A DNA stretch of 64,000 nt. It comes from Desmodesmus armatus (taxonomy: Eukaryota; Chlorophyta; Chlorophyceae; Sphaeropleales; Scenedesmaceae). The notes under the pieces were generated by a model. That model ran no database searches. It worked only from the letters and a program-made list of their open reading frames with translations, and was not told where the DNA came from. The stretch spans positions 69,501 through 133,500 of the forward strand of contig VIIQ02000892.1 of NCBI GenBank assembly GCA_007449985.2, given 5' to 3'. The position numbers and the translations under genes are program-made. This document shows positions 32,080 to 44,841 of this stretch, piece by piece. Position 1 is the stretch's first letter; every line of letters starts with the position of its first letter.

Positions 32080-35000
32080 CCATGAACATCCGTGCGCCCT
32101 CGCCAGCAGCCTTGATGTGCACAGCTGTGGCACAGTAGCTCTCATGATTGCAGCAAGTCTCTGGCTCGTGTGGGCGTCAGGGTTTAGGGTTTACTCGTGT
32201 ATAACTCATGTGGGAACCCTCAGTGCACCACTGGGGAGCCGCAGCACAGTGTTGTCAGCACGCAGCTGGTGTGGTGAGGAACATGTAGTGGTTGATGTGT
32301 GGCACCTGCTGGTTAGACAGCTGCTTTCGAGTCGTATGAGCCTGGTTTGTGTGCATTCACACTGCATGTTCAGATTTCAAGGTGCTCGGTGCACTTTGCG
32401 CCAACACGCAACTTGCCAAGTTTGATACCGCAGTGCTGCTTTTGCCTTTTTGATACTGTTTCTTATCCGTGTTACACACACACCACACCTGCCGGCGTAT
32501 GCGCGTTGTTGTTGGGTGCCACCCACAGGCGTTCACATCCGCTGCGGCTACTGCACTTGCAGCTGGTGGCATCTCAGCACTCACATTGTGGCCACCTTGC
32601 TGGCGTGTGTGTGGTTCAGCTGCTGTCATTAGCAGCATTGCACCTGTTGTGCTGATTGGCAAGCATGCTGCCCCGGGCAACAGGCTGTTACTGGGCTGTG
32701 CTGGGCCCCAAGTGGTGGCCAATCAGCGTGAATGTGGCGTGAACTATAGCGTACCTGCAGCCAATCACCGTGAATGTGGCTTTATCAGCTGCTTGCAAGC
32801 CTTGCGGGGCAACTGGGGCTATGCGGCAGCCTCTGTGCTGCCTCTGGTTGTGGAGGTGCGTGAGTGCAGGCATGGTGGGGTGCAAGACATGAACACATTG
32901 TGTGCAGGCTGCCCCGGGCTGGCCTCAGCAGCGAGGGCTGCTGGGAGATATTCAGCTGTCCTGACAGACTGATGCAGATCCCAACGCGATTCAACACAAG
33001 TTACCAGGACAGCACCACATATGGCTTTGTAACAAGATCGCAGAGGCTGAAGCTGCCGTGTCTGTCAACGAAAAGAAGTAGTAAGTGATGCATATGCATG
33101 TGCAGTTGAAGCTAGACGAGCTTCAGGGCCCCCCAACCCTTGGCTCACTGTGACCTGAAGGTGCCTGGCCAGTTGCTGCCCTCCTGCTGGGCTGGATGTT
33201 GCATCAAAGCTCCACTGTGATCATTGGTGCTGGGTCATGCTGGCTGTTCCTCCTGCTGGGCTGGGCTGGGCTGATGTCAACAATAGCAACACTCTGCCTG
33301 CAAAAGCACAAGGAACGCACCTGCAGAACAGCGCAGCAACAAGATGTTAGCACAGCAAAGGAGAGGGGGGTCGACCCCTGCCCCAGTGCAGGCTTATGAC
33401 ACCCTGTTGCTGGCCCTCCTCCAACGTGTGACCTTGTGTGACTGGCACCTGTTTCAAACATTTGCAGCTGTTGCACATGTGACAAGATCAAGTGAGATAT
33501 TGAGGAAGTGAAAGAACAAAGGGAGAGGATAGTCACACTGTCTGATGGTCTGTTGCTGGGGTGTGCTTAGCAGCAGTGACGGTGGGTTGTGATTTCTTGT
33601 CGAAACGAGAGCATCGGCCAGTGTTTTGCTAGTGTGTTGTTGTATCTAGTATAGTGTAGTTATATGGCTTTCCTTTGGTCAGCAGCAGCTTGGGGATGTG
33701 CGGCAGCTTCTGTGCTGCTAGGCTGCTGGCCTCTCAAGTGTTCCTGTCGGGGAGTGCTTGTGGCATGTGTGCTGGCCCCTGCTCCTGTTGTTGTGCGCGT
33801 GAGTGTAACTGCCACTGTGTTTCCATGTGAGGGAGAGTGGGGGTTGTGGAAGGAAATGTGAGGGAGAGTGGACATTGGTGAAGGAAACGACATCATATTC
33901 ATGCCACAAAGTGCTGATGGCCCTGAGGGGATGGTTCTTGTGCTGTTGCACCAGGGCGTGTTGAATGCATTGACAAGTATTGCTGCAGTGATCTGGATGG
34001 TGCAATGTAGCAGGTACAGACATTGGATTCCAATCAAGCGCATGCGCCACTTCATGTGCGAGGTTGTAGTGCAGTCTGGTCCGGCAGGGAGCTGGCATAG
34101 ATACATCTGGCCCCACAATAGTTACATACTTCAATGGCCAACAAGCAGCTTGACTGATGTCCAGCCGCCCCCCCCCCCCCTACCCACATTCACAATTCAC
34201 GCACTACACCAAGCAACTGTATGTGCTGAAGGTACACAGGACATCGCACAATTTGGGCACTACACCAAGCAACTCTATGTGCTGAAGATACACAGGACAT
34301 TGCACACATGCTGCTGCAGCTCCCGCCACCAGTGTGCACCACCTGTCTCAACTCTGTCGTGCGGGACCAGTGAGTTGCATAAAGGACTACATAAAGGACA
34401 GAAGGCGGCAGCAGCAACCTGCAACTTGCTGCTGCCGCATGTTATCAGCCTGTGTGCCCCAGGAGCAGCCGCAGCAGCAGCCGTCGCTTGGCCACCAAGC
34501 AGCTGCTGCTGCTGGGGATGAGCCCCAAGCTGTGACATAGTGCCACCTGTGATGTGCTGTCCCTGCCCAGCAGCACCGCCAGCAAGCCTGCATGGCGCGT
34601 CAGCACAATTCAGAACAGAAGAACAGTCAAACAACGCGCCAGCACTGCAATGGGAGCTCCTTTGCAGGGTGGTGTACTGCCTACCAGTGTGATAGGTAGG
34701 CTACCTGCAACTGGGTGTGGCGACAACATATGGGTCATCTAGGTGTCAGCAGCAGCGAGAGTAAAACAGCAGCAACAGCATGAGCATGCCTGCAGGTGCC
34801 CCATATCGCCAGGAAACTTATGCATGTGGCCTCCTTGCTGGGTGCAGGAAACCTACAGCGAGCGCAGTTGGAAATGACGGCCCGTGGGGTCGTGTGCTTG
34901 GCATGGCAGCACGTGGGTGGGTGGGTGATTGGCTGGGTAGGCAGCAAAATGTTTGTGTTGACTACGGCACCACATCAAGGTATGTCACCTGTGGGATGGA

Positions 35001-35365
35001 CCACATGCTGGCTGTTCCCGTTCAGGTGCTGAAATTGTGTCTGAGTGCTTCCAGTGCCAGGTCACTTTGCTTCCTGTCTCACCATTAACCCCTCTTCACA
35101 ATTCGACTGTGGCATTCATTTGGACCGAGGCATTCATTTGGACCGACTGCTCCTCCTTTCCCCGCCACCACATGATACTCAACCCTGCTGACAACCCTGA
35201 TTCCTTGAAAGCAACGTGTGCAGCTCAGCTGCAACATCTCCGTGCTCAACCTGCTGCCATCATGCCCGAGACACCGCCGCCCCTTCCCAAACACACCCAC
35301 TCAATGCAGTCTCACCTGCTTCATGCTCTGTCGCCAAAGCCGCAGTGCCCCCCCCCCCCCCCCCG
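31990..35365. other. Region between CHCH gene and minus-strand LRR gene C
   Basis: No gene I can defend. It should contain the 3' UTRs of both flanking genes, which converge. Ala/Gly-rich hydrophobic frames at about 32530-32860 and 33670-33830 share a short block (GCGGCAGC(C/T)TCTGTGCTGC) and resemble frames downstream of other LRR copies. A (CAG)n run sits at 32048-32077, a 42-bp tandem repeat at about 32720-32780, and a 56-bp tandem duplication at 34201-34306. Confidence 0.45.
34201..34306 (+). repeat. 56-bp tandem duplication
   Basis: Two units, 34201-34250 and 34257-34306, begin GCACTACACCAAGCAACT and differ at a few positions only. It lies downstream of a poly-C run in intergenic DNA. 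Confidence 0.88.
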
Positions 35366-37252
35366 TCACTGTGCCAGTGCTTCTTCAGCCTGCTGTGCCA
35401 CATCATCATCTCCCTCGTCCACGTAGAGCTGCAGCAGCTGCCTCCACACAGGCTCGTCACCAGGACCCTGCAGGGAAGCGCCGTCAGAACGGAATGGGAC
35501 AAGATAGACGGCAGCACACGGTGATTTTCAGGAAGGCACGAATAAACGCAGTGCAGCATGAACTCCTGCTATTTGATTTGGGTGTGCGCTGTTGGGGTGC
35601 CAGCATTGAACTCAGCAATGAAAGGGGACAGCAAACTGAGCAAGAGTCAAGCAGACCTAGCTGACAGCCCACCCTGCATAATGGCATGCTCAGTTGCTGT
35701 CACAGCACAGACACCATGCTAGCAAGCAACATGCCAGAGACACCCAGAGACTGCAACACACCTCTTGCTTCAGCTCTGCTGGTGTGCCTTCCGAGTAGTC
35801 CAGAGCTGTCAAATGCGGCAGCCGCTGCAGCTGCTGCAGCTGTGTGACCAGCAGCGGTGTAGGGGGGTCATCCACAGTCAGCTCCAGCTCCCTCAGCCCT
35901 GTCAGCTGACACACCGCCTGCAGGGTCTGCCCTGTGTCCGCTGACACATTGTCTGCAAGGTCCCCTGCTGTACCGGTCAACAGGTGCAATGTGTGCAGCC
36001 CACTCAGCCCCTGCAGTTGGGTTAGCTGCCGTGGGCTGTAGCGCAGGTAGCACATATTGAGAGACTGTAGACTTGGACAGCAGCTGACAATGCGGCTGCT
36101 TTCCGGGGCTGAGGCAGAACCGTACGGCTCCTTGACCGCTGAGATGTCGAGAGACGTCAGCTGCAGCAGCTGCTTGCCAGTAGGGAACAGGTGCTGCCAC
36201 ACACCTGCTGGCAGCCTGCACTCACTGATGCTGAGGTGCTGCAGGTTGCGGTTGGCTGTCAGGGCTGCGTAGGCTGCTGCAGGAGGGTTGCGCTGCTCAA
36301 CTTCCCAAAAGGCAAAAGCTCGCACGGTGTTCCTAAGGTCCAGGTGTGTCAGCTGCGTCTGGTGTTCCAGCAGGGACAGGAGCGCCGCCACCCCTGCTGC
36401 GCCGGAAGGCGGCTGCAAGTGGCAGGCTGCTAGCTCCAGGTGCTGCAGCTTGGCTTTGCCAGCCAGTGCAGCCGGCTCAAACGCGGCGCTTATCAATGCC
36501 AAGCGCGTGAGCTGACTGACACCCGACAGCATGCTGGCAGTGGCACACTGCTTCAGTGGGTACAGGTCGGCCAGCCGCAGGTCGACCAGCCGGGTCAGCG
36601 CCTGCAGGGGCTGCAGGGCAGGGCTGGCTGGGTCAGGGCACTGCAGGGTGAGTGCAGCAAGCTCAAGGTAGGTGAGCTGCGGCAGCTGCTGCAACACTGT
36701 AGTGGGGAAGCAGGTGCGTTTACCAGCCCCATCAGCCATGTAGCCAAGGCTGAGGTTCTCCAGCGCAGGCAGCTGCTGCAGTGCTGCTGCAAGACCCTCA
36801 TCACCATCAAGCAGCCTGCACTCATTGAGCGCAAGCTGCTTGAGGGGTCGTGCCCCCGCTGCAACAACAGCCCCCAGCACGCCCTGGACGCCACTGCCTG
36901 GCAGCAACTGCAAGTGTAACTGTGCAAGCTGAAGGCTGTGCAGCTGCAGGGTTGAGGGCAGCTGACGGAGGGTCGGTTCGTAATCTTCCGGGCCCCACAG
37001 CTTCAAGCTGTTGACATGGCTGCCGTGCCTGTCCAAGTACAGCAGCACGCTATCCGCCTGCTGCTGCTCTGACACAGTTGTGCTGATGCTGCGCAGCGCT
37101 GCTACAGCTGCCTGGTGCAGCCTACTGTTGGCCCTGGCGGCACTGAACAGGCTGCGCTGGTCGTCGGCTGCACAGCACTGCAGCACTGCCAGCAGGCAGG
37201 GTGCAGGCAGCTCCAGCAGCAACAGTGGCTCATCTCCCTCAGGTACTTGCAT
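35366..37252 (-). CDS. F-box-like/LRR protein C
   Basis: The only minus-strand LRR paralogue; predicted 530 aa. Exon 1 is 37252-35762 and exon 2 is 35467-35366. The start is the ATG at 37252, preceded directly by a CCAG acceptor on the minus strand; the 100-odd in-frame codons upstream are 5'-UTR intron. The N-terminus has LLLLELPAPCLLAVLQCCAA-type F-box-like helices, then irregular LRRs (LQHLELAACHL, LTHLDLRN). Exon 1 ends LKQE at a GTGTGT donor; exon 2 encodes GPGDEPVWRQLLQ...AEEALAQ. It diverges from copy D with 652 bp between start codons. Confidence 0.86.
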
Positions 37253-37904
37253 CCTGGCGTTCAAGACAAACACACAGCACAACAGCACGTTTGAACAGGC
37301 CTGGGCGCCACAAACCATAATGATTGTGCCTTTGAGGCTGGCACTGCTGGACATGTGATAGATATCTCTCAATAATTCAGCTTGGAGCAGCACTGCAGTG
37401 CAGGTGGCCGGCTGAATCCAAAACAGGGAACCCATACCTTGACAGGAACTTGAAGTGGTTGGACACTCAGGACCAAAGCAGAGTTTGGGGTGTCGGAAAA
37501 CTGGCGGGGGTGATCTGGAACAGCAACGGTGATGGACCACGGGTGATGCAACTATCAGTTCAACGAGTTGACATTCCAAGAATCAACACTTCGCAACAGT
37601 GCTGAACTGAACACAACCATCGAAACGTTGATTTTTTTGAATTGATGAGCCCACCACAGAACACCAGAACAGTGTGCCACACTTGTACAAGTCTGTCTTG
37701 TGATAGCAAGTTGCATCTTCTCGGTCCTGAAGCTGATCCAGCACAATCTTGGAAGCTGCAGCTCTACAAATTTCGGTGACCTGCTCGCAGTGTTGGCTCA
37801 GTCAGGTGCGCACCTGCTGTTGTGCCGTACTCACATCCTGTGTCATGTCAAGGGTCTGCCCTTTTTTGGTTGCAGTACTGATTCAATGCGGTCGATGCTG
37901 CAGG
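37253..37904. promoter_or_regulatory. Divergent promoter region of LRR genes C and D
   Basis: 652 bp between two head-to-head LRR genes. Both have a splice acceptor directly before the ATG, so the true first exons and promoters lie inside this stretch. No clear core element seen. Confidence 0.5.
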
Positions 37905-39513
37905 ATGCAACCAGCACCTGAGAAGTCAGTACATTTCCCGCTGCTGGCGCTGCCAGACTCCTGCCTGTTGGCGGTGCTGCAGTGCTGTGCAGCTGACGAC
38001 CAGCGCAGCCTGTTCAGTGCCGCCAGGGCCCACAGCAGGCTGCACAACACAGCTCTAGCAGCGCTGCACAGCATCGATATAGATGCGCGCGACCAGCAGC
38101 AGGCTGATAGTGTGCTGCTGTACGGAGACAGGCACGGTCGCCATGTCAACAGCCTGACGCTGTGGGGGCCGCATCGATTTGGAGAGCAACTGCTACTCCT
38201 TAGGCTGCCCCCCAGCCTGCAGTTGCACAGCCTGGAGCTAGGAGGGTGGCTACTGCAGTTGCTGCCTGGCCGCAGCTTTCAGGGTGTGCTGGGGGCCGCT
38301 GTTGCTGCTGTAGGGGCGCCACCTCTCAAGAAGTTGCGGCTTGGTGACTGTATCCTGCTGGATGGGGCAGATGGGCTGGCAGCAGCACTGCTGCAGCTGC
38401 CAGCGCTGGAGCACCTCAGCCTTTGGGATATGGAGGATTCTGCACCGGCAGTCCTTGACAGCTGGCCGTACATGCCCAAACCAGTGTGCTTCCCAACAGA
38501 GGTGTTGCAGCAGCTGCGGCAGCTTAACCACCTGGAGCTTGTTGCTCTGGGGGATGGAAACCTCAACATCACTGCCAACATGCTGTCAGGCACGTGTCAC
38601 CTTACACACCTGGCATTGAATAGCGCTGTGTTCGAGCCGGCTGCACTGGCCGACAAGGCCAAACTGCAGCACCTGGAGCTAACATGCTGCAATTGGGAGC
38701 CACCTGGTGGTGCAGGGTTGGCGGCGCTGTTGTCCCAGCTGCAGCACCAAACACAGCTGACGCACCTGGGCCTGATAAGCAGCGTGTGCGCTGCGGGGGA
38801 AGTCAGCCCTCCCGCATCAGCCTATGCAGTCGTTAGATATGTGTTCCCTGCGCTATACCACACAGCAGCTGGCCCAACTGCAGGGGCTGACTGGGCTGCA
38901 CACACTGCACCTGGTGACCGACACAGGACGGGGGGTTGTGTCGGCTGGCACAGGGGAGACACTGCAGGCGGTGTGTCAGCTGACAGGGCTGAGGGAGCTG
39001 GGGCTGTATGTATATGACTCCACAACACCGCTGCTGATTACACAGCTGCAGCAGCTGCAGCGGCTGCAGCATTTGACAGTGCTGCACTACGAGGGTGACG
39101 GCCCACCAACAGTGCTCAAGCAGCAGGTAGGTTACTCCTTTGACTTGAGTCCCTGTGCTTGCATGTTGGTTGTGAACAGGCCGTGGTACCACCGGTTGAG
39201 GGTGGGCTGCTGTAGCAGCTAGCGCTAGCTGTCACTGCTTGACTCTTGCCAGTCTGCCAACACCTTCGGTTTGTATGTTGAGTGCTGACATCACCTCACT
39301 CGAATTGCAGGAAGTATATGTTGCGCTGCCTGCATTCGTCAGCATCGCCTTGTGATGCATCCTTAGATCATATCTTGTCCGGTGTCTGTGCTGCTGCCGT
39401 CTCCTGCGCAGGCCCCAGGTGATGAGCCCGTGTGGCGGCAGCTGCTGCGGCTCCACTTGGATGAGGAAGACCCTGATGTAGTACAGCAGGCTGCTGCAGC
39501 CCTGGAACTGTGA
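37905..39513 (+). pseudogene. LRR paralogue D, broken by a frameshifting deletion
   Basis: Starts like its relatives (CAG acceptor, then ATG at 37905; MQPAPEKSVHFPLLALPDSCLLAVLQCC). At about 38826 the frame passes from the ASAYA segment straight to the segment that encodes QSLDMCSLRY in intact copies, but in another frame. About 200 bases, two LRR units, are missing at a short shared TGCAG. Reading on in the first frame gives a stop at 39017 and a 370-aa protein with a non-homologous tail. The original frame resumes at 38824 and stays good to the exon end at 39126 (LKQQ|GTAGGT) and through exon 2 at 39412-39513 (APGDEPVWRQLLRLHL). A second, in-frame loss of about 25 codons lies earlier. Likely a pseudogene, though a short LRR protein could still be made. 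Confidence 0.78.
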
Positions 39514-41125
39514 CAGCTGGGAGGACCACTGCTGCTCCGACGACAGGGCGTGAAGCAGGTGACAGTGTGCTGCGGGTGGGGTTTTTGTCTGGCATGGTTT
39601 GGTGGCACCAGGATGGGCAAGGATGTGCTGCAGCTGAAGTGCACACGTTTGTTACTTTCCACCATGACAACCATTGGATCGGTGGCTGTGGGGAGGAGCG
39701 AGCATCCTGTGGTGGTAAGGCACAGGGGGGGGGGGATAGGGCTAAAAATCTGGCACGGTGGGGTTTGTTGCAAGGCAGGAAGCAAGCAGACTGCTATTGC
39801 ATAGCTCACAGGCAGGTAGGTGGGGCAGCCAGCATGTGGTCCAACAACAGGTGGCATATGCATGTGTTGGTACATTGATGGCTGCGCAGCTAGCTGGTCA
39901 CCCGTGTACTCCGCCCCTTCCTATACACCATCAAGTTGCGCATAGGACGCTACTTGTGAGGTTCTGTTGTGAAAGAAGCCACGTGCATCACCCTAAGTGA
40001 TGCATCCTCCCTCCCATGCTCCTGCTGCTGGTGGTGGCCACTTTGCTCCTGCTGCTGGTCCTGCCTTCTCCACCAGCAGGTGCAGATTGCCCACTTTCTA
40101 CAATGGCACACTGCACTGCTAAGGAGCTCACTGAGCATTGACTGCATTGATTGCAGCATTGAATTTTGAGCATTGATTGCAGTGCTGACGTGGTGTGTTG
40201 GCTGTGCTGCCGCTGTGTGCTGCTCCATGCAGGTGCGATGGTGGTGACGCTGGGCAGAGACGGAAAATCACTGCCGACGTCGTTGCAGTGCTGGGGGCAG
40301 CCCGATGCAGCTGCTGCTGGGCGTGCAGATAGCTTGGTGATGAGCAGCAGCAGTAGCAGGAGCACCAGCAGCAGTGTTCACTAGTGGCCGCCAGCCAGCA
40401 GCTGTAGCAGCAGCGCACAGTGGTGGCGGGAGCTGTGGAAGCATGCACTGTAACTTTGTTTGGGTACTTGCCACCCATGGCAACCATGTCGCACACAACA
40501 TCACTCTGTACAGCTGCAAGCAGCTTTTTGCAATACATGAACTGTACCACAGTCTCGCCCATGCCTGCGCGCATGCACTTCCCTGGCCAAGGGCGAGATC
40601 ATGGGTGGATGCACTACCTGCTTGATCACCGAAACCATGACATCGTGTTTTCTGATCATTCAGAAGCATGTTAGCAATTCGATGAAGTCCAGGTCACGGC
40701 CCAGCACAAGAGATTCATGGGTCATGGGTCATGGCATGAATATCCGCCTTGCATCTTAAGCCAGGCTTAGCCTTCAACCTTGACTCTAGACACTCGATAT
40801 TTCACAAGTCTATTGAAACCCATGCACCAGTCCATGACCATCAGGCAGTCAGTTCACAAATCACCAGATCAACTCTACTGGCAGAGGCAGCAGTTCTTGC
40901 CTTGTAGCTTGCTTTCACCCCTGTGACTCGGTAGGACTTTATTAGAAGTAATCGGCAGGTGCGGCCCTTGTGGTCACAAGTTCCCTGCTTGTAGTGTTGG
41001 TGCAGTCCAGGTGATGCTGTGCTGTTGTGCCACTCTCATATGATGTTTGTGGAAGCGGTCTGCCTCAACTGCATCCTTACATGTCGTTGATCGAAGTACT
41101 GTTTTTCTGCTTTTGCTGCTGCAGG
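39514..41125. other. Region between LRR copies D and E
   Basis: 3' region of D, with a GTGAC donor-like site at about 39560, and 5' region of E, ending in the acceptor at 41125. A poly-G run lies near 39727. No separate gene seen; short Ser-rich and Ala-rich frames near 40230-40380 match the position of hydrophobic frames downstream of other copies. Confidence 0.45.
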
Positions 41126-43009
41126 ATGTCGCCAACGTCCAGGCAGTCAGCACACTTTCCACTGCTGGCTCTGCCCGGCCCCTGCCTGCTGGCAGTGCTG
41201 CAGTGCTGTGCAGCCAGTGACCAGCGCAGCCTGTTCAGTGCCGCCAGGGCGCACAGCAGGCTGCACCAGACAGCTGCACTGGCGCTCAGCAGTGTCTGCA
41301 CAACTGTGCGCCAGCAGCAGCGGGTGAATAGTGTGTTGCTGTACTTGGACAGGCACGGCAGCCACGTCAACAGCCTGAAGCTGTGGGGCCTGGGGGAAGA
41401 AGAATACCGATTGACCCTCTTCCAGATGGCTCCCACCCTGCAGCTGCACAGTCTTGAGCTTTCGGGGTTCGACGTGCAGTTGCTGCCAGGCAATGGCGTT
41501 CAGGGCGTGCTGGGGCCTGCTGCTGCTGCAGGGGCATCACCCCTCAAGCAGCTGGTGCTCCACCTCTGCACGCTGCTTGATGGTGATGAGGGTGTTGCAG
41601 CAGCACTGCTGCAACTGCTTGCGCTGGAGCACCTCAGCCTTCTAGGCAACATAGTTGCCGCAACCGCAGTGTCCGGTGAGGATTGGATCTGCTTGTCGAC
41701 AGGGGTGTTGCAGCAGCTGCAGCAGCTCACCTACCTAGACCTCGGTGCTATCAAGCTGCAGGGCCCTGACCCCACCACCCCTGCCCTGCAGCCGCTGCAG
41801 GCGCTGACCAAGCTGGTCGACCTACGGCTGATCGTATTCTCTCCGAAAAGTAAGCTCTGCGTCACTGCCAGCGTGTTGTCGGGCATGTGTCACCTCACAC
41901 GCCTGAGATTGAAAGAGGTTGGGTTTGAGCCAGCTGCACTGGCCGGCAAAGCCCAACTGCAGCACCTTGAGGTAGAAGGCTGCAGGGGGTTGCAGCCGCC
42001 GGGGGTTGCAGGGGTGGCGGCGCTGCTGTCCCAGCTGCAGCACCAGACGCAGCTGACACACCTGGACCTCCATTACAGCATGCACGCTGTTGACGAGCGC
42101 AGCCCCCCTGCAGCAGCCTACACAGCTTTGACAGCCAGCAGCAAGCTGCAGCACCTCGACATCAGCGGCTGCAAACCTCCGGCCAGCGTGTGGCAGCACC
42201 TGTTCCCTGCTGGCAGGGTGTTGCTGCACCTGACGTCACTACGCATCGGCATAGCCCGGCAGCTGCCGCACGGTGCTGCAACAGCCCCGGAAGGTACCCG
42301 CATTGTCAGCTGCTGCCCTAGTCTGCAGTTTCTTGATCTGTCTTCCCTGCAGTACAGCATACAGCTGTTGACCCTACTGCAGGGGCTGAGTGGGCTGCAA
42401 AGCCTGCGCCTGACAACAGGTACATGGCCTGGTGTTGCAGGCGGTGTGTCAGCTGACACAGGGGAAGCATTGCAGGCAGTTGCTCAGCTGACAGGGCTGA
42501 GAGGGTTGGAGCTGTATGTCCGTGACGCTCCCACACAGATGTTGGTCACACAGCTGCAACAGCTGCAGCAGCTGCCGCATGTGACGGCGCTGGAGTACGC
42601 GCATGAAGGCATGCGGGCAGCGCTCAAGCAAGAGGTGAGTTGCACTGTTTTGGGTGGGCCAAGGTCACCTTCTCGGGTGCTTGGACATGCTTAAGAAGAT
42701 GTCATGGTGCAGCATCACAGCTGCCCCTGGTTGGCTTCTTGTGCAGTCAGCTGTAGCACCCTGCGTGTTTGACATCACAACAAGCATGCTGCACACATCA
42801 ACCATATGACGTACACTGCGACTGGACTGCCTGAAGCTCCTGTGCGTGACATTGAGTGACTGCTTGTGGCCTTGTCACAAGCCGTGCTGCTGTTGTCTGC
42901 TGTGCAGGCCCCTGGCGATGAACCCGTGTGGCGGCAGCTGCTGCAGCTCTTCCTGGAAGACATTGACCCTGATGTAGCAGAGGAGGCCGCTGCAGCACTG
43001 GCACAGTGA
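41126..43009 (+). CDS. F-box-like/LRR protein E
   Basis: Complete copy, predicted 536 aa; exons 41126-42634 and 42908-43009. The ATG at 41126 follows CTGCAGG, the usual acceptor position. F-box-like N-terminus (LLALPGPCLLAVLQCCAASDQRSLF), then irregular LRRs with units such as LQHLEVEGCRGL and LTSLRIGIAR. Exon 1 ends LKQE|GTGAGT; exon 2 encodes APGDEPVWRQLLQLFLEDIDPDVAEEAAAALAQ in two pieces of the family cap. Its whole unit, including the 3' flank, is closely repeated as copy F. Confidence 0.87.
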
Positions 43010-44841
43010 CGGCTGGGGGCGGTGTGGCTCTCATGACAGGGCCTACAGCAGGTGAGACTGTGTTTGGAGCCGGCCTTGTGCTGTCACAGGCTGGCAGAAG
43101 GTTGGGTACGGACTGGCACCGTGGACCGGCACTGTACTTGTAAGGGGAGCAGCGACACCCACAGGGCTGGTGGCTGCGCAGCCACCCTTCCATGCCTTGC
43201 TGCATGCAGCAAGGCATGGAAGGGTGGCTGGCTGGGGGAAGGGAGGGAGGTGTTGGGCTGCCGCCGCATAATGGGTTGTGGGGCACTTGCTGCAGGAGAC
43301 AAGCCAGCAGGCCAACCAGCCCGGTGTGTGGCGCAGCTTGTGTATGGTGTGGTGTTTGTCACAGCTTGGGCTGTTGTTGCTTCAAGGCATTGGTTGCCTT
43401 GCAACACTGGCAGGCTCATATGGCACATGATCCCATTCTTGACCCACCCATCATCCTGGTGATCACCTCAGCCTTGGCATGTCTTGATCCTGCACCTTTC
43501 CATCTTTCCTTTAGTGTACAGTGCAGCTTTGCTGGACCAGGCAAAGTGATGTCTTGTTGTGCCTGCTGCTCCTACTGCAGTTGGTGTGGCTCCCCTTCTT
43601 GCAGGCCACCCCAACCTTTATCTGCACCACCCTGCCAAGGAGCTCAACTTGCCGTGCTGACGTGTTGTGCTGGGTGTGCTGCTTGCTGCTGCCGCAGCAG
43701 TGCTGCTCCATGCAGGCACTGACATTGCTGGTGCTGGGCTGGCAGGCTTTGAGTCGCTGATGGTCCATGGTTGATCAGGCGGGCTGCTGGGTGCATGGCG
43801 CCGCCGCCGCAGTTGTTGGGACCAGCTGGTCGCCCCTGGCCATGAGGCTGGGAGCAGTCGCAGTGCAATGCGCGGGTCGGAGTGGTAGCAGCTGTAGCGG
43901 CAGGAAGGGCACGTGGGGCCCCGGCACACTGTGACAGGCATGTGTCGTGTGTGCAGCACGCAACAGCAGAAGTGATGTCTGTTGCTGTGAATCATGTGCC
44001 TGCTTTGTTGTTGTTTGTAGTGAATGTGCTGGTTGGTGAGCAGGGAAGCAGAAGCAGCATGTTTTGCTGTTGGTGTTGGGTGCATCTAGCTGCAGCTGCG
44101 ACTGAACACATTGTTACTCCGAGTCTGAGGGAAGATGGGCTGGCCCAGGATGAGACAGGGGTAACAGTCAGGAGGGTTGATGTGGGTGAACTTGACAGAT
44201 GCGCCCATCATTGGCATGCAGTGGCCTGGTCGATTGGGCGGCCATTGATTGGTTGTCAAAGTGGCCTGGCAGACTTCGGGTTGCAAATTCAGCAATTGAT
44301 TATTTCTCGATGGCTGAAGCAATCATCAGCGCACATCTCAGCAGAAGGCAGGTGCAGCTGAATGTGCAACTACATTTCAGGGTGTACAGTTGAGCCACGT
44401 CAGCAAAACCACCATGTCAGCACGACCCCAGTCAACCCTGCACCTCTAGGTACTTCACTGGTACTCAATGGCCTGAGCTACTGCAATTTGTCTCTTTTAT
44501 TTTGTGAGAGTCCCTTCAGCCCAACCGTTCTAGGGAGCCATCAACAGATCATCGTGCTAGATCACCTGCCTGTTCGCGCTCTGACTCCGCTGAGCCAAGC
44601 CATTGTCGTGCAACGCTGTCAGAAGACCTTTACATTGTCCACCTCCGTCACAGGTGCTCCTTACGGCAGGAACATCAGCTTCTGCTGTGCTCAAGCTGCT
44701 TCACGGTCTGCTGTGATTTGTGGCCGGGTTCAGTCACATAAGCGTCGTGACAATCGTTACTCAAGGACAGCAACGCACTAGAATGATGCAGCTTGCGCAC
44801 TCGATTGCACTGGCTGCCCTTGCTGCTCCAGGATACAATCA
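43010..44841. other. 3' flank of LRR copy E
   Basis: Closely similar along its length to 46756-48653 downstream of copy F. A GTGAG donor-like site at about 43052 suggests a 3'-UTR intron. A 52-bp perfect palindrome sits at 43179-43230. The site at 43615-43622 is the empty counterpart of the small insertion in copy F. A hydrophobic frame (VAVNHVPALLLFVVNVLVG) lies near 43980. Confidence 0.6.
43179..43230. repeat. Perfect 52-bp palindrome
   Basis: CAGCCACCCTTCCATGCC leads to a centre at 43204/43205 (TGCATGCA) and is mirrored exactly. The sister flank of copy F (about 46915-46955) has only one half, so the second half was gained here as an inverted duplication. Confidence 0.92.

Noticed and set aside
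34201..34306. Two direct repeats considered as a CRISPR-like array
   Set aside because: Only two units of 50 bp with a 6-bp gap, in a eukaryotic setting; a simple tandem duplication.
33868..34521. 217-codon plus-strand frame (MDIGEGNDIIFMPQ...)
   Set aside because: Composition changes along it, it crosses a poly-C run and a tandem duplication, and no family resemblance is visible.
37253..37579. In-frame N-terminal extension of LRR protein C
   Set aside because: Sister copies start at an ATG directly after an acceptor; the extension has no similarity among them and looks like 5'-UTR intron.
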